From Bedellia somnulentella (Eukaryota; Arthropoda; Insecta; Lepidoptera; Bedelliidae), in assembly GCA_963576735.1 (NCBI GenBank), contig OY755175.1, forward strand, positions 5,720,401-5,784,400: DNA of 64,000 nucleotides. Direction: 5' to 3'. The position numbers were made by a program, and so were the translations under genes. Below, one piece after another: positions 56,701 to 64,000 of this stretch. The number at the start of each line of letters is the position of its first letter. The first letter of the stretch is position 1. The notes beneath the pieces are model-generated. The model was not told the DNA's origin. It was given only the letters and a program-made list of their open reading frames with translations, and did not search any database.

Positions 56701-58333
56701 GGGTACGTGTGGTCTCACTGGACTCTTTAACCACGCAGTGGTGCGGAATATAATAGTGTGCGCCCAGGGCGGCATCACTAGTCACGGGCTCCATGTGGTT
56801 TAAATCTAAATATTCTTGGATACACGCGTGGTAGTCACGTTTGAGGGTTGGATTACGTTCGAGTCTATACTCGAGCTTATGAAGCCTCGCGAGGGCTGTC
56901 TGCCGCGACTCGCCGAGGGGCGGAGCATCGGGTTTAAACGGAAGAGAAACGACGTAGCGGCCGGTAATACCATCGCGAGTATGCGTCCTTTGAAAAAGGG
57001 ATTCACATAACTCTTCATCAGGAGTGTAACTCCGTTTCTCAGGAAGGGACTCCAGCTCCCAGAACCTTTGCAAATTGTCATTGTCGAATGAGCTAAAACA
57101 CACATGGGGTGGAGTCGAAACCACGGGATCTAAGTTTAATTTACCCAATAATAAATAACCGAATACACTGTTTACAGCGATCGGAGAACCAGGCAAACCG
57201 GAAACGATATTACCTAATAACACATGGGATAGTATATCCGCTCCTAACAACATTTCCACGGGTTGTGGAGTACGAAAATCGGGGTCAGCTAAGGTCAAAT
57301 TAGTTAAATGTGTCCACCCTTTCTGGGGAAGTGGTACGCTCGGCATGTGAGACATCAACTTTGGTAGAATTAAAGCTTCTACTTGAATTATAGGGTTATT
57401 TTTACCCTTGGGTTTGACTAAACACGAAATTACACCCTTTGGTTTAACTGGTTCGCTATCACCAATACCATATACTGGAATGTTTATTTTCTTACGATTT
57501 AAACCTAACCTTTGCGCGCACGACTCAGTTATAAAGGACGCCTGGCTTCCCGAGTCCACAACACACCTAACGGTCGATAGTATAGATGAGCCAACACATA
57601 CATCGATGAGCGCGGTCGATAGTAGCACCGTGCTAGTTCGCATAGAAGGAGCATTGGAATTCGAAGCGCAATTATTATGAATAGAATTCGACTCGGACTG
57701 AGTTGGCGGCACTGGGTCTACCTTGGCAGGGGGGAGGGTGATAACAGCGGAGTCACTGACTACCGGCGAGGCTTGATTAGACAAATGAATTAAACTGTGA
57801 TGCCTTTTGTGACACGAGCGACACACATAACTCGATTTGCAATTGATAACATTGTGACCTACATTTAAACAATTGTAACAAATACTTTTATTTTGAATTA
57901 AATTGTACCTCGCGTGAGGTGTAAGATTTAAAAACTTCGAACATTTTGTCAACGAATGTTGAGCTTCACAGCATATACAAGTTTGTTTCTTAATTACGTT
58001 GTAACTACGTTGATTTTCGTCTGTTTGACGAGTAGGAAGGCCGACATTGTTTGCAGCTAATGCATTGAATGATCGCTGCTGCGTGATAGTGCGGCTTGAT
58101 AGCGAACTACCCACTTTTGTATTTTGTTGTGAAATGGACTGCCCACCAACGGAAATGTTTATGATTTCGTCAGCGGAAATTTCTTTTTCAAGAAATGTGA
58201 TCAATGTGTTTACATCGGGAATAGAAGATGGTTTCACTAGCGATCTTTCAAAACACTTCCTAGTACCAACTGGAATTTTACGTAGTAAAATGTTTAAAAG
58301 TATGAAATTCCATTGGCCCACGGGAAACTGCAT
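53768..58333 (-). CDS. BEL/Pao pol polyprotein (protease, RT, RNase H, integrase)
   Basis: 1,521 codons from the first in-frame ATG; the frame stays open upstream to a stop at 58499..58501, so the ATG is not the natural start. A CCHC zinc knuckle (CYNCLNVGHNVINC, 152-165) and a second Cys/His cluster (171-180) belong to the end of gag. The aspartic protease has DSGSQ at 260-264. Reverse transcriptase has Asp591 in FTSDCKQM and FVDD at 667-670. RNase H has Asp847, Asp924 (SDAS) and ADNPAD (965-970). Integrase has an HHCC finger (His1153, His1158, Cys1188, Cys1191) and candidate DDE residues Asp1223, Asp1289, Glu1343. A C-terminal domain with HFWKRWSREYL follows. All catalytic motifs seem intact and there is no internal stop. 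The role is reverse transcription and integration of its own RNA. Confidence 0.95.
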   Translation of the reverse strand: MQFPVGQWNFILLNILLRKIPVGTRKCFERSLVKPSSIPDVNTLITFLEKEISADEIINISVGGQSISQQNTKVGSSLSSRTITQQRSFNALAANNVGLPTRQTDENQRSYNVIKKQTCICCEAQHSLTKCSKFLNLTPHARYNLIQNKSICYNCLNVGHNVINCKSSYVCRSCHKRHHSLIHLSNQASPVVSDSAVITLPPAKVDPVPPTQSESNSIHNNCASNSNAPSMRTSTVLLSTALIDVCVGSSILSTVRCVVDSGSQASFITESCAQRLGLNRKKINIPVYGIGDSEPVKPKGVISCLVKPKGKNNPIIQVEALILPKLMSHMPSVPLPQKGWTHLTNLTLADPDFRTPQPVEMLLGADILSHVLLGNIVSGLPGSPIAVNSVFGYLLLGKLNLDPVVSTPPHVCFSSFDNDNLQRFWELESLPEKRSYTPDEELCESLFQRTHTRDGITGRYVVSLPFKPDAPPLGESRQTALARLHKLEYRLERNPTLKRDYHACIQEYLDLNHMEPVTSDAALGAHYYIPHHCVVKESSETTRTRVVFDAGCKSSNGVSLNQVLLTGPKLHPDIVDILLKFRIHLIGFTSDCKQMYRNIGMCKDHLDYQRILWRSSPAEPVQDFRLRTVTFGVSSSPFLALRTIQQLAHDESHRFPLAAPVLLESIFVDDVVAGANSESDALALQRELIGICSSAGFELRKWHSNSPAILAAVESSSPHGGRQETVSVAHLEKDTHTKVLGLHWDPQTDCFKFNVQVNSEKCTKRAILSEIARIYDPLGFLSPLTLYAKHLIQLLWVANIGWDETPPIDIINSWRLFIQELPIIKCISFPRHILDNTCTVQVHAFADASETAYAGCVYIRLTSSDGEIRTYLVIAKTRVAPLRVRLTIPRLELMAALLLSKLIDKVISIYDNRVDMDNVYAWSDASIVLAWLHQPPHTWKTFVSNRTSDILSVVPASRWRHVRSADNPADVASRGALPHALRAHPLWYHGPAWLQRPSHAWPSFNEQFDTNEKKRIVSSNASTTINTDIEIIQRYSSLGKLVRITAWIIRFYKKCKHLTNHHSDYITVPEYNESLKKLVLLVQQSVFTEDINKISKGNLPSQSLRRITPFLHSDGLLRVGGRIHKSLLSYDSKHQMILPKKHTLTNLIIDDAHVCYLHAGPQTVQYLLSQKYWIISCRDIVRQRIHRCVRCFSARPTPVQPRMGPLPATRLRPARPFIKTAVDYAGPFFVRANKVRNAKVIKCYVSVFVCMSVKAIHLEIVSELSTEGFLAALRRFTSRRGLCTDIFSDCGTNFVGCDKYLKELYAFLGNDSVQRNLQKETLQQCITWHFQPSHASHFGGLFEAGVKSFKHHLRRVLGTRTQTYDEMHTLLCQIEAVLNSRPLSVMSSSASDPLPLTPSHFLIGEPLTALPDVSLVDVNPNRLTRWRWVQQSVQHFWKRWSREYLHEIQQSQKWLQERGPSISEGTVVIVRDDHLPPLQWKLARVHALHPGTDNVTRVVTLKMNNKFFKRPVVKLCPLPIE

Positions 58334-58463
58334 AGCTTCAAGTGCCTTAATATTTTCTTGGTAGACGTTAAGTAGCCGACGCAGGCTATGAACCGATTTA
58401 TCACTGCAATTTTCGATGTCGAGAATTCGATCGAGATGTTTTGACGCGATGACTCGCTTATTT

Positions 58464-59192
58464 TCATAACGAGAAATTAATATTTCTAAAGCGATGGCTT
58501 AGAAATAGATATAAGATAGAAGCTAATAATAGATAGAAGCTTATAAGATTAAAAGGTTCGTTCTTTACAGTAAGTATTAAGTACCTAAGCTTCTCGGCAT
58601 CCGTGTAGGCACTGTTGCTATGCACTAACGACTTAAATAAATCAATGTATGATGGCCAATCCGTAGGATCGCCACTAAACGAGGGCAATGGTAAAGTAGG
58701 CAAAGTTTTACTGTGATGACACTGCTGAGGAGCCTCAGACGATGAAAGAAAAATACGACTTGAGCGACGGACACGTTCCTCCTTTTGCTTAAGGTCGTTA
58801 AGATGAGCTAAGATGCCATAATACAAATCGTTAAATTCATTCCGAATAGTTATTTGTTCATCTTTATCAAAGCCCTTATGTTTAAACAATATTTTTTCTA
58901 TTTTACACTGGACTTTCGTAAACTTTCTCTGATGAGCTGAAATGTCTATAGTTCGCGAACGAAATTGCTGCTCATCGGTAGTTGCAAACTGTAATGTACG
59001 CCTAAGTTCTTCGAGAATCAAGTCCCTTTCGAATATGTCTTGTTCACAAACATGATCGTTCTCGGCCATTTTGCGTAACAAAGATGGCGACTCAAACGAT
59101 TGAAATGAATTTGAAATTACTGAGTACGTAGTACTGCACAACACAAGACAACAAAACAAAAGATGAAATCGGATCCGGTTCGATAGGATCAA
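58464..59192 (-). CDS. BEL/Pao gag, 5' part, frame-broken at its end
   Basis: 242 codons. The likely start is the ATG at 59069 (MAENDHVCEQDIFERDLILE); the 41 preceding hydrophobic residues are probably leader read-through. A helical, charged region is followed by LPTLPLPSFSGDPTDWPSYI and DLFKSLVHSNSAYTDAEKLR (164-203), the conserved gag block of BEL/Pao elements (DUF1759-type). After NEPFNLI (about residue 217) the frame enters a low-complexity segment that replaces the expected sequence and stops. The rest of gag is in the pol frame. Confidence 0.9.
   Translation of the reverse strand: MILSNRIRFHLLFCCLVLCSTTYSVISNSFQSFESPSLLRKMAENDHVCEQDIFERDLILEELRRTLQFATTDEQQFRSRTIDISAHQRKFTKVQCKIEKILFKHKGFDKDEQITIRNEFNDLYYGILAHLNDLKQKEERVRRSSRIFLSSSEAPQQCHHSKTLPTLPLPSFSGDPTDWPSYIDLFKSLVHSNSAYTDAEKLRYLILTVKNEPFNLISFYLLLASILYLFLSHRFRNINFSL
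58496..58560 (-). other. Local duplication that breaks the gag-pol frame
   Basis: AGATAGAAGCTAATAAT is followed directly by AGATAGAAGCTTATAAG, with a further AGATATAAGATAGAAG-like piece beside it. The conserved gag residues expected here are missing, and the reading frame shifts between the gag ORF and the pol ORF. Confidence 0.75.
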
Positions 59193-59201
59193 AATAATTT
59201 A

Positions 59202-59653
59202 TGTAGCCGCGTGTGACTTATTTAAACTTTAAACACTTACCAGGCACGTGGCTGGCAGGGGTGGCGTTCGAACTCTCGAGAGTTTATTGATGAATCACAG
59301 CACAGGCTTACACTTTTCACCATAGGTCCATAGATAAATGTGGTTCAGTCCTTTTTCACTTTGTTCGGGAAATAGACTTGATTCGGAATTTATTTGGTAA
59401 CTTTTATACGAACGTGTGCTCTCACATCGGCGTGTTGAGAAAGAGAGAGTAACTTGCGGAAACGGATGTAGTTGTAAGACGTCAGACGTCAATGTTGCCA
59501 GTTTCCCGCATCAACGAGGTAGTGTTAGAGAAAATAAGCCACATGAAATAAATCTATTTCTAACGTGAATTAAAAAGTATGTAAACTATGTTTTGTTGTC
59601 TTGTGCACACCTAATAAAGAAAATTATAAACTAATTTGTTCCAGTACGGAACA
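59202..59653 (-). repeat. 5' LTR of the BEL/Pao element
   Basis: Matches 53222..53673 at a constant offset of 5,980 bp. + strand ends TGTAGCCGCGTG and CAGTACGGAACA. It should carry the promoter for the element; no specific box was identified. Confidence 0.97.
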
Positions 59654-59659
59654 GTCACT

Positions 59660-59958
59660 CAATCAGTATTAGAGAAGAATATTGCGTTTTATTTGTTGAA
59701 TTTGCACATATACACATCTTATGATGTAATAAATATTAATTTATTGATCAAAGGATCTCTATATGAGTATTGCTACATATTATATAAATTTACAAATTAC
59801 AAAAAATATATTTTACTTGTTAGAGTATTATATATTTTGGATTGAAAATTATATCTGCGTTCATTTTCTGTCCAGAGTTTGATTTATTAGCGTACCAATT
59901 TCCATTAGAATACCAGTTATTGAGGTCAGAGAGAACAGATGTTCTACCTATAATTTTG
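59660..59958. other. AT-rich DNA beside the BEL/Pao element
   Basis: Contains a 69-codon open frame of AT-rich type; nothing recognised. Confidence 0.35.
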
Positions 59959-60062
59959 CATATATACATATATACTCACAGCCATTTATCCTAAAAGTGT
60001 ATAGCCAGAGCTTGAGAACTCGAAATTCCTCAGTCCCTTTTAGAACTTGGGTAAAATAAAGT
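59959..60062 (-). repeat. SINE A, 3' part
   Basis: Antisense; ACATATATACTCACAGCC through CCTTTTAGAACTTGGGTAAA, then lost. Confidence 0.6.
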
Positions 60063-60329
60063 TTGTGAGTAAAAATTATATGAGTTTCAATATAACCTAC
60101 CACGACTGTAATCTAAAAAGGTGTAGCTGCAGTTTTTCACTGTTTGCTGTTTACATTGCGAAGTAGGAATATAGTCGTTGGTAACAAGTTGGTGAGTTGA
60201 AAAAAGTGATGATAGAAGTCTTATCATTCGACACATACCAGTAATGAAGGGGTTTGTTATATATAAGTCAACAATTCGTAGCAAATTAGATTATTTTTAG
60301 GTTTATTACTATTATTACACATAGTAAGT

Positions 60330-60800
60330 TCAAAAAGGCAGAAGAAGCATGAAAGTAGAGTTAATGCAGTGGAAATGAGATCCCTCAGAAGTATATGTAA
60401 TGTAAGGCTGTGTGATAGAGTGAGAAATACTGTGATCCGTGAACGAGTAGGTTTGAAAGATGACGTAGTATGCAAGATAGAAAAAGGAATGTTGAGGTGG
60501 TTTGGGCACATAGAGAGGATGGATGAAAATAAAGTAGCGAAAGAGATATATAGAGCAAATGTGGATGGGAATGTTAGTAGAGGACGGCCTCGTAAAACGT
60601 TTCTTGACCAGATAGAAAACGTTCTTATAAAGGCGAGGGTCCGAAGTGAGAAGAATAAAAGAGCATGTATGAGAAGGATAATGAATGTAAGGGAAGCAAG
60701 AGAGGTTTGTCAAGATCGTACTAAGTGGCGATCGGTGGTCTCTGCCTACCCCAATGGGAATAATGGGCGTGAGTATAAGTAAGCAAGTAAGAAAGTAAAT
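60330..60800 (+). pseudogene. RTE-type LINE, 5'-truncated copy with 3' end
   Basis: The start is truncated within the AGAAGCATGAAAG region, with a frame change before 60369. The frame then reads EMRSLRSICNVRLCDRVRNT, KGMLRWFGHIERMDENKVAK, RGRPRKTFLDQIENVLIKAR, then WRSVVSAYPNGNNG and a stop at about 60782. R-G-R-P-R-K and the W..V.A.P end are typical of the extreme C-terminus of RTE-like reverse transcriptases. A short AAGTAAGCAAGTAAG tail follows. The last coding bases, CTCTGCCTACCCCAATGGGA then GGGCGTGAGTATAAG, resemble the 3' ends of SINE A and SINE B. Confidence 0.88.
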
Positions 60801-61664
60801 TCAAAAACTCACTGAGATTATAAATTCCCTCGTCAGTTTGTGCTTTGGTAAACGGCTCATTCCTCATTTACTTCGTTCAAGTTACACATTATCTGCCAAG
60901 TCAAACAACAACTCAGCTTTACGTGTAAATATTAACAAAACTCGAATAATACGATTTACACCTAGTCAAAACCAAAAGAGTATCACTATATTGTCACTAT
61001 ATATATGAATAGTAATACTCAAGCGATCGAGATTTTTTGTTATATTTTGAAAGACATTCTCTTGACACTCTCTTGTTTGTAACGACGCCAGCTCCTCAAG
61101 TCACCAATTTAGTTGTACACTTCTTCTTCAAAAAATGGTATTCAATGAAACAACTTAAAATAAGTCAAAAATTAAAAGTTCTGGAAGTCAATGAGTCGTT
61201 TGAGTGTCAAATAACAAAGACTTGGATCTCAATATCTAAAGTTGAAGTGGCAATTTCACAGCATTTTCATCAAAAAGGCTCTGGCGGAAAAGTAGATGCT
61301 TTGATAATGTAGGCAGTTCGTAAACTTCCTTTTATAAACTTCTCAATGGACATCAGAAAGGACGGACAGTCTTAAATTGTAAACTTTTATTTGTCTCTTG
61401 TTTGCTGTTGCTACGTTTCTTATCGTTCTACGTTCTACGTTTTAAAAGACATTTTTTTATTTTAATTAGATTTAAAATGCACAAAGTATAAATTATAATT
61501 AAAGTTTTCTGACAAAACTACGATTAAATTTAAATTCGAAAGTGGTTATTCGGTTTAATCTATTGAATATTCTAACATGTAATTTTGCTAATGATGGCGT
61601 CATTTTTAAGTATTATGAGTATTTTTTTAACTACTATTACCACATGTCAAACATACATATACTC
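60801..61664. other. Unannotated DNA
   Basis: The 91-codon open frame at 61037..61312 was examined and shows no family signature. The rest is AT-rich. Confidence 0.35.
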
Positions 61665-61795
61665 ACATAGCGTGGTGTGAAAGATGATTTTGTAAAAAAA
61701 ATTGAAAAAGATACGTTAAGATGGTTTGGACACACAGAGACGATGGATGATAGTAAATTAGTAAAAGAGAACCAACGTGATAAGATAAGTGAATC
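61665..61795 (+). pseudogene. RTE-type LINE, short reverse transcriptase scrap
   Basis: Reads GVKDDFVKKIEKDTLRWFGH, then ETMDDSKLVKENQ, matching the K-D-D-x-V-x-K-I-E-K..R-W-F-G-H segment of the fragments at 19660 and 60330. A SINE A-like ATACATATACTCAC precedes it. Confidence 0.7.
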
Positions 61796-61799
61796 ACAG

Positions 61800-62348
61800 A
61801 TAATATGACTCTAAATTAATGAAGTCCGTTCCACCAAAACATTAAATCTGCATACATATAGAATTCTTTTCTTCTTCAGTACATTTAAACATTTGAATAT
61901 TTATATAGATTAAACACATAATCTTATAAATCGAGTTGTTTCACTAGCTACCTGAGAGCAAAGAAATAACAGTAAATATCTCATCTCATCTTATCTAAAT
62001 TAATCTGCCGACTAACAAGACGTATTCTTAGAATAACAACGAGAAAACATGCTCAGGGTCACCGGAATAATGAAGGGCACACGGACCCCTGACCGATATC
62101 TCGGGACTCGATCTCGGGACATTATTACTTATGACGGGCTTACCCAGCTTAGCTGTAATGACTCGGCGACCTCTTTCGAGGGGTCTCATCTACGTGAACC
62201 AAATTGCTATGTCAGTTTCATGTTCCCTTTCTAGGAGTTATATTTGGAAGATGTACTTACTTGGTTGGCGTGTGTTTGGTTGTGGGTGGAAAATTAAGAA
62301 GTAGGACTTGCGTTCGACTACGTATATAATTAAACACTTTGTATATTT
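61800..62348. other. Unannotated DNA with one GC-richer patch
   Basis: 62040..62190 is GC-richer, with repeated CTCGGGAC words (ATCTCGGGACTCGATCTCGG). No tRNA fold or protein family could be recognised. Confidence 0.3.
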
Positions 62349-62470
62349 AAGGCTTTCGATTCCATGGAAAGGCAGCTAGAGCTTCAGAAATTCCTGATTC
62401 ACTTTGGAAATTAACTGGAGAAAAGTTTGTGAAATAAAGTATGATGGTGGTAGGTGGCGATGTGCCTGAA
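62349..62470 (-). repeat. SINE A, degenerate copy
   Basis: Antisense; AGCTAGAGCTTCAGAAATTC, ACTTTGGAAATTAACTGGAG and AAAGTTTGTGAAATAAAG keep the SINE A order. Confidence 0.5.
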
Positions 62471-62523
62471 AAAAACTTTTCAAAAAAGGTATTAGTGTGA
62501 AAAATATTTCATTATTAAACACA

Positions 62524-62683
62524 TGATTCGGAGGGCACGTTAAACCGTCGGTCCCGGCTACTATTACGGTAGTAGTCGTTAGTCTGCCAACCCGCAATTG
62601 GCCAGCGTGGTAGACTATGGCCAAATCGCCCTATATAGGGTAGGCTCGAGCCCCTTAGTGGGGACATATATGGGCTGTGAGAA
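62524..62683 (+). repeat. Repeat H, direct copy
   Basis: Reverse complement of 2797..2968, from GATTCGGAGGGCACGTT to GGGGACATATATGGGCTGTG. Confidence 0.65.
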
Positions 62684-62736
62684 AAAACACATGATTCCGG
62701 CAAACTATAAAGTAATTTGAATGTTTTTGACATGAA

Positions 62737-62805
62737 AACCACATGTGGAGATTATTACTAATACCTAAATAAAAGATAAATAAAGGAAAGAAAAATTTCG
62801 ACACC
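62737..62805 (-). repeat. SINE J, tail fragment
   Basis: Contains GGAGATTATTACTAATA, TAAATAAAGGAAAG and AAAAATTTCGACACCGGCGG as in the J copies near 31.4 kb, ending inside the tRNA-like part. Confidence 0.65.
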
Positions 62806-63123
62806 GGCGGGGTAAAGTAATTTGTGTTTATTTGATTGTTATTAAATTATAATAGTGATAACATTTGCATTAAATAAATTAGAATAGCTTGCCCATCACT
62901 TGGTCACCAAAATCATTCAGGTGTGTTTACCTACAGCCACGATTGTGGTTCGTAAATTGGATTTCATAACGTGTCACGAAAATTAGTCATACTTCGTCAT
63001 TTGACACTGTATTCGGGCAACGCTCCAATATGCTTAGTTAACATGGCCTGAAATTGTGAGCTGAAATCCATCATGCTATGAATTCGCGTCCGATATATTG
63101 GTTAAGTTAAGTATACGTATTTA

Positions 63124-63293
63124 CGCCAGGAGGGCAAGCACGAGCGCTCTTATATCGACACGATAACGGTTAAAATGAGATGGCAGTATACGATACTAAG
63201 TAAGAGCGTAAGAGATGGCTGCTTTATCCCACGCGATAACTAGTTTAAACACGGCTCGTGCTTGCCCTTCTGGTACTGTGAGGGTAGTGCTAA
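63124..63293. mobile_element. Possible 170-bp MITE
   Basis: CCAGGAGGGCAAGCACGAGC at the left and GCTCGTGCTTGCCCTTCTGG at the right are inverted repeats with one mismatch. Weaker inverted similarity continues inward (GATAACGG / GCGATAAC, GAGATGGC / GCCATCTC-like words). Only one copy is seen and no target duplication was found. Confidence 0.5.
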
Positions 63294-64000
63294 CATAATG
63301 TAACCGAGGCACATTTCAATAATGACCGTACGAATGATAGGGTTCGGCTGTAACTGCAGCCCATTAGAAGTAACTGCCGCAGGGAATATCGAATTGGGCC
63401 GCACAAAAACTCATTAGGCTGGCAGAATCTTCGATATACAGGCGTAACATTGCGGCTGGTATTTGGAAAAATATAACCAACTGTATTTCAGAAGGATTTT
63501 TCACTTTTAATGAGAAAAAGAATATCAAGAGATAATAAATTTAATTACGTATCAAATCCACTTAAGTATTTTTTTCCTTATAAGAAATAAAAAGGTTACA
63601 AAATATTTAACTATAAATAAACTTTGATTTGAAACGTTTATTTGTTTTACCATCATCACTTTTTGTTAATTAATTATCAAAGTAGCTAAAGTATTATCTG
63701 AAGCTACTCTGTTTGAACGGTATGTAAAATTAATTTAAAATTTCTTAATATATGAGAAATTACTGACAACTTATGCAACATTAAAAATGATGAAAAATAT
63801 TTGTAAATATGACGCGGGTGAACTGCGGACCACAGCTGTTCCAGAATAAAGAAAAGTGTAATAAGTTGCTCCTAAGATAGGAAGGAAGCACCCGCTGCTC
63901 TTGTTTGCTCGACCGGCACTAATGAATTGACGAAAGATATAAAAACAAGTGTCTGAACAACAGGCAGCTAGCACGTTGTACGAGAAATGCGGAAATAAAG
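63294..64000. other. Unannotated end of window
   Basis: No gene or repeat recognised. Confidence 0.35.

Larger units (their letters stand above)
53222..59653 (-). mobile_element. BEL/Pao LTR retrotransposon, nearly intact, young
   Basis: A 6.4-kb element on the - strand with 452-bp LTRs, flanked by a perfect 5-bp target duplication GTCAC (53217..53221 and 59654..59658). It contains gag and a complete pol region in BEL/Pao order: zinc knuckle, aspartic protease, reverse transcriptase, RNase H, integrase and a C-terminal domain. Near-identical LTRs point to recent insertion. The single gag-pol frame expected for the family is broken near 58500. No canonical tRNA-CCA primer-binding site was recognised next to the 5' LTR. 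Confidence 0.97.

Noticed and set aside
53754..58364. Many + strand open frames within the BEL/Pao element
   Set aside because: Antisense shadows of the pol frame, which has all expected catalytic motifs.
61037..61312. 91-codon open frame on the + strand
   Set aside because: No recognisable domain, no splice or promoter support, and surrounded by repeat debris.

Overview
The window looks like a piece of a lepidopteran (moth or butterfly) nuclear chromosome. The DNA is AT-rich, genes have introns, and most of the sequence is interspersed repeats of kinds typical of Lepidoptera: short SINEs with TATG or AACAT tails, RTE-type LINE fragments, TTAA-flanked piggyBac-like elements, Helitron-like elements inserted between A and T, and a BEL/Pao LTR retrotransposon. 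The host assignment is an inference from style; no species-specific gene was recognised.

Two host genes are supported. On the + strand, 5587..5818 is the last coding exon of a MYCBP (c-Myc binding protein, AMY-1) homologue, with a poly(A) signal at 6099. On the - strand, four consecutive exons between 29900 and 26736 encode the second half of a C-type lectin-like domain, a short cysteine-containing linker and a long Ser/Thr/Asn-rich, mucin-like tail. Their splice sites and phases all agree. The exon(s) for the start of that protein were not found; a possible non-coding first exon with a good donor lies near 36.5 kb.

Layout. 0-3 kb: a repeat here called C with a nested SINE, then a MITE. 4.6-7.0 kb: MYCBP and a convergent two-exon remnant. 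7.4-8.3 kb: a tandem array of about 180-bp units. 8.6-10 kb: an internally deleted piggyBac-like element. 10.3-14.4 kb and 15.6-19.2 kb: partly duplicated repeat blocks. 19.6-22.4 kb: an RTE fragment and an inverted copy of C. 24.2-36.6 kb: the lectin gene, with nested SINEs in its presumed introns. 36.7-50.8 kb: gene-poor, with two Helitron-like elements (opposite strands), a MITE and SINEs. 50.8-52.2 kb: a second piggyBac-like element. 53.2-59.65 kb: a nearly intact BEL/Pao element on the - strand. 60-64 kb: RTE fragments and more repeats.

The main theme is interaction between mobile elements. Two different SINE families and the RTE LINE share a related 3' tail. One SINE ends a few bases before the MYCBP exon. 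Several insertions can be read against an empty-site copy elsewhere in the same window. The BEL/Pao element is young (LTRs differ at 3 of 452 positions by eye) and has a gag/pol frame break at a small local duplication. No CRISPR array, rRNA or convincing functional tRNA gene was found. Sequence identities and repeat boundaries are from reading by eye, not from an alignment program.
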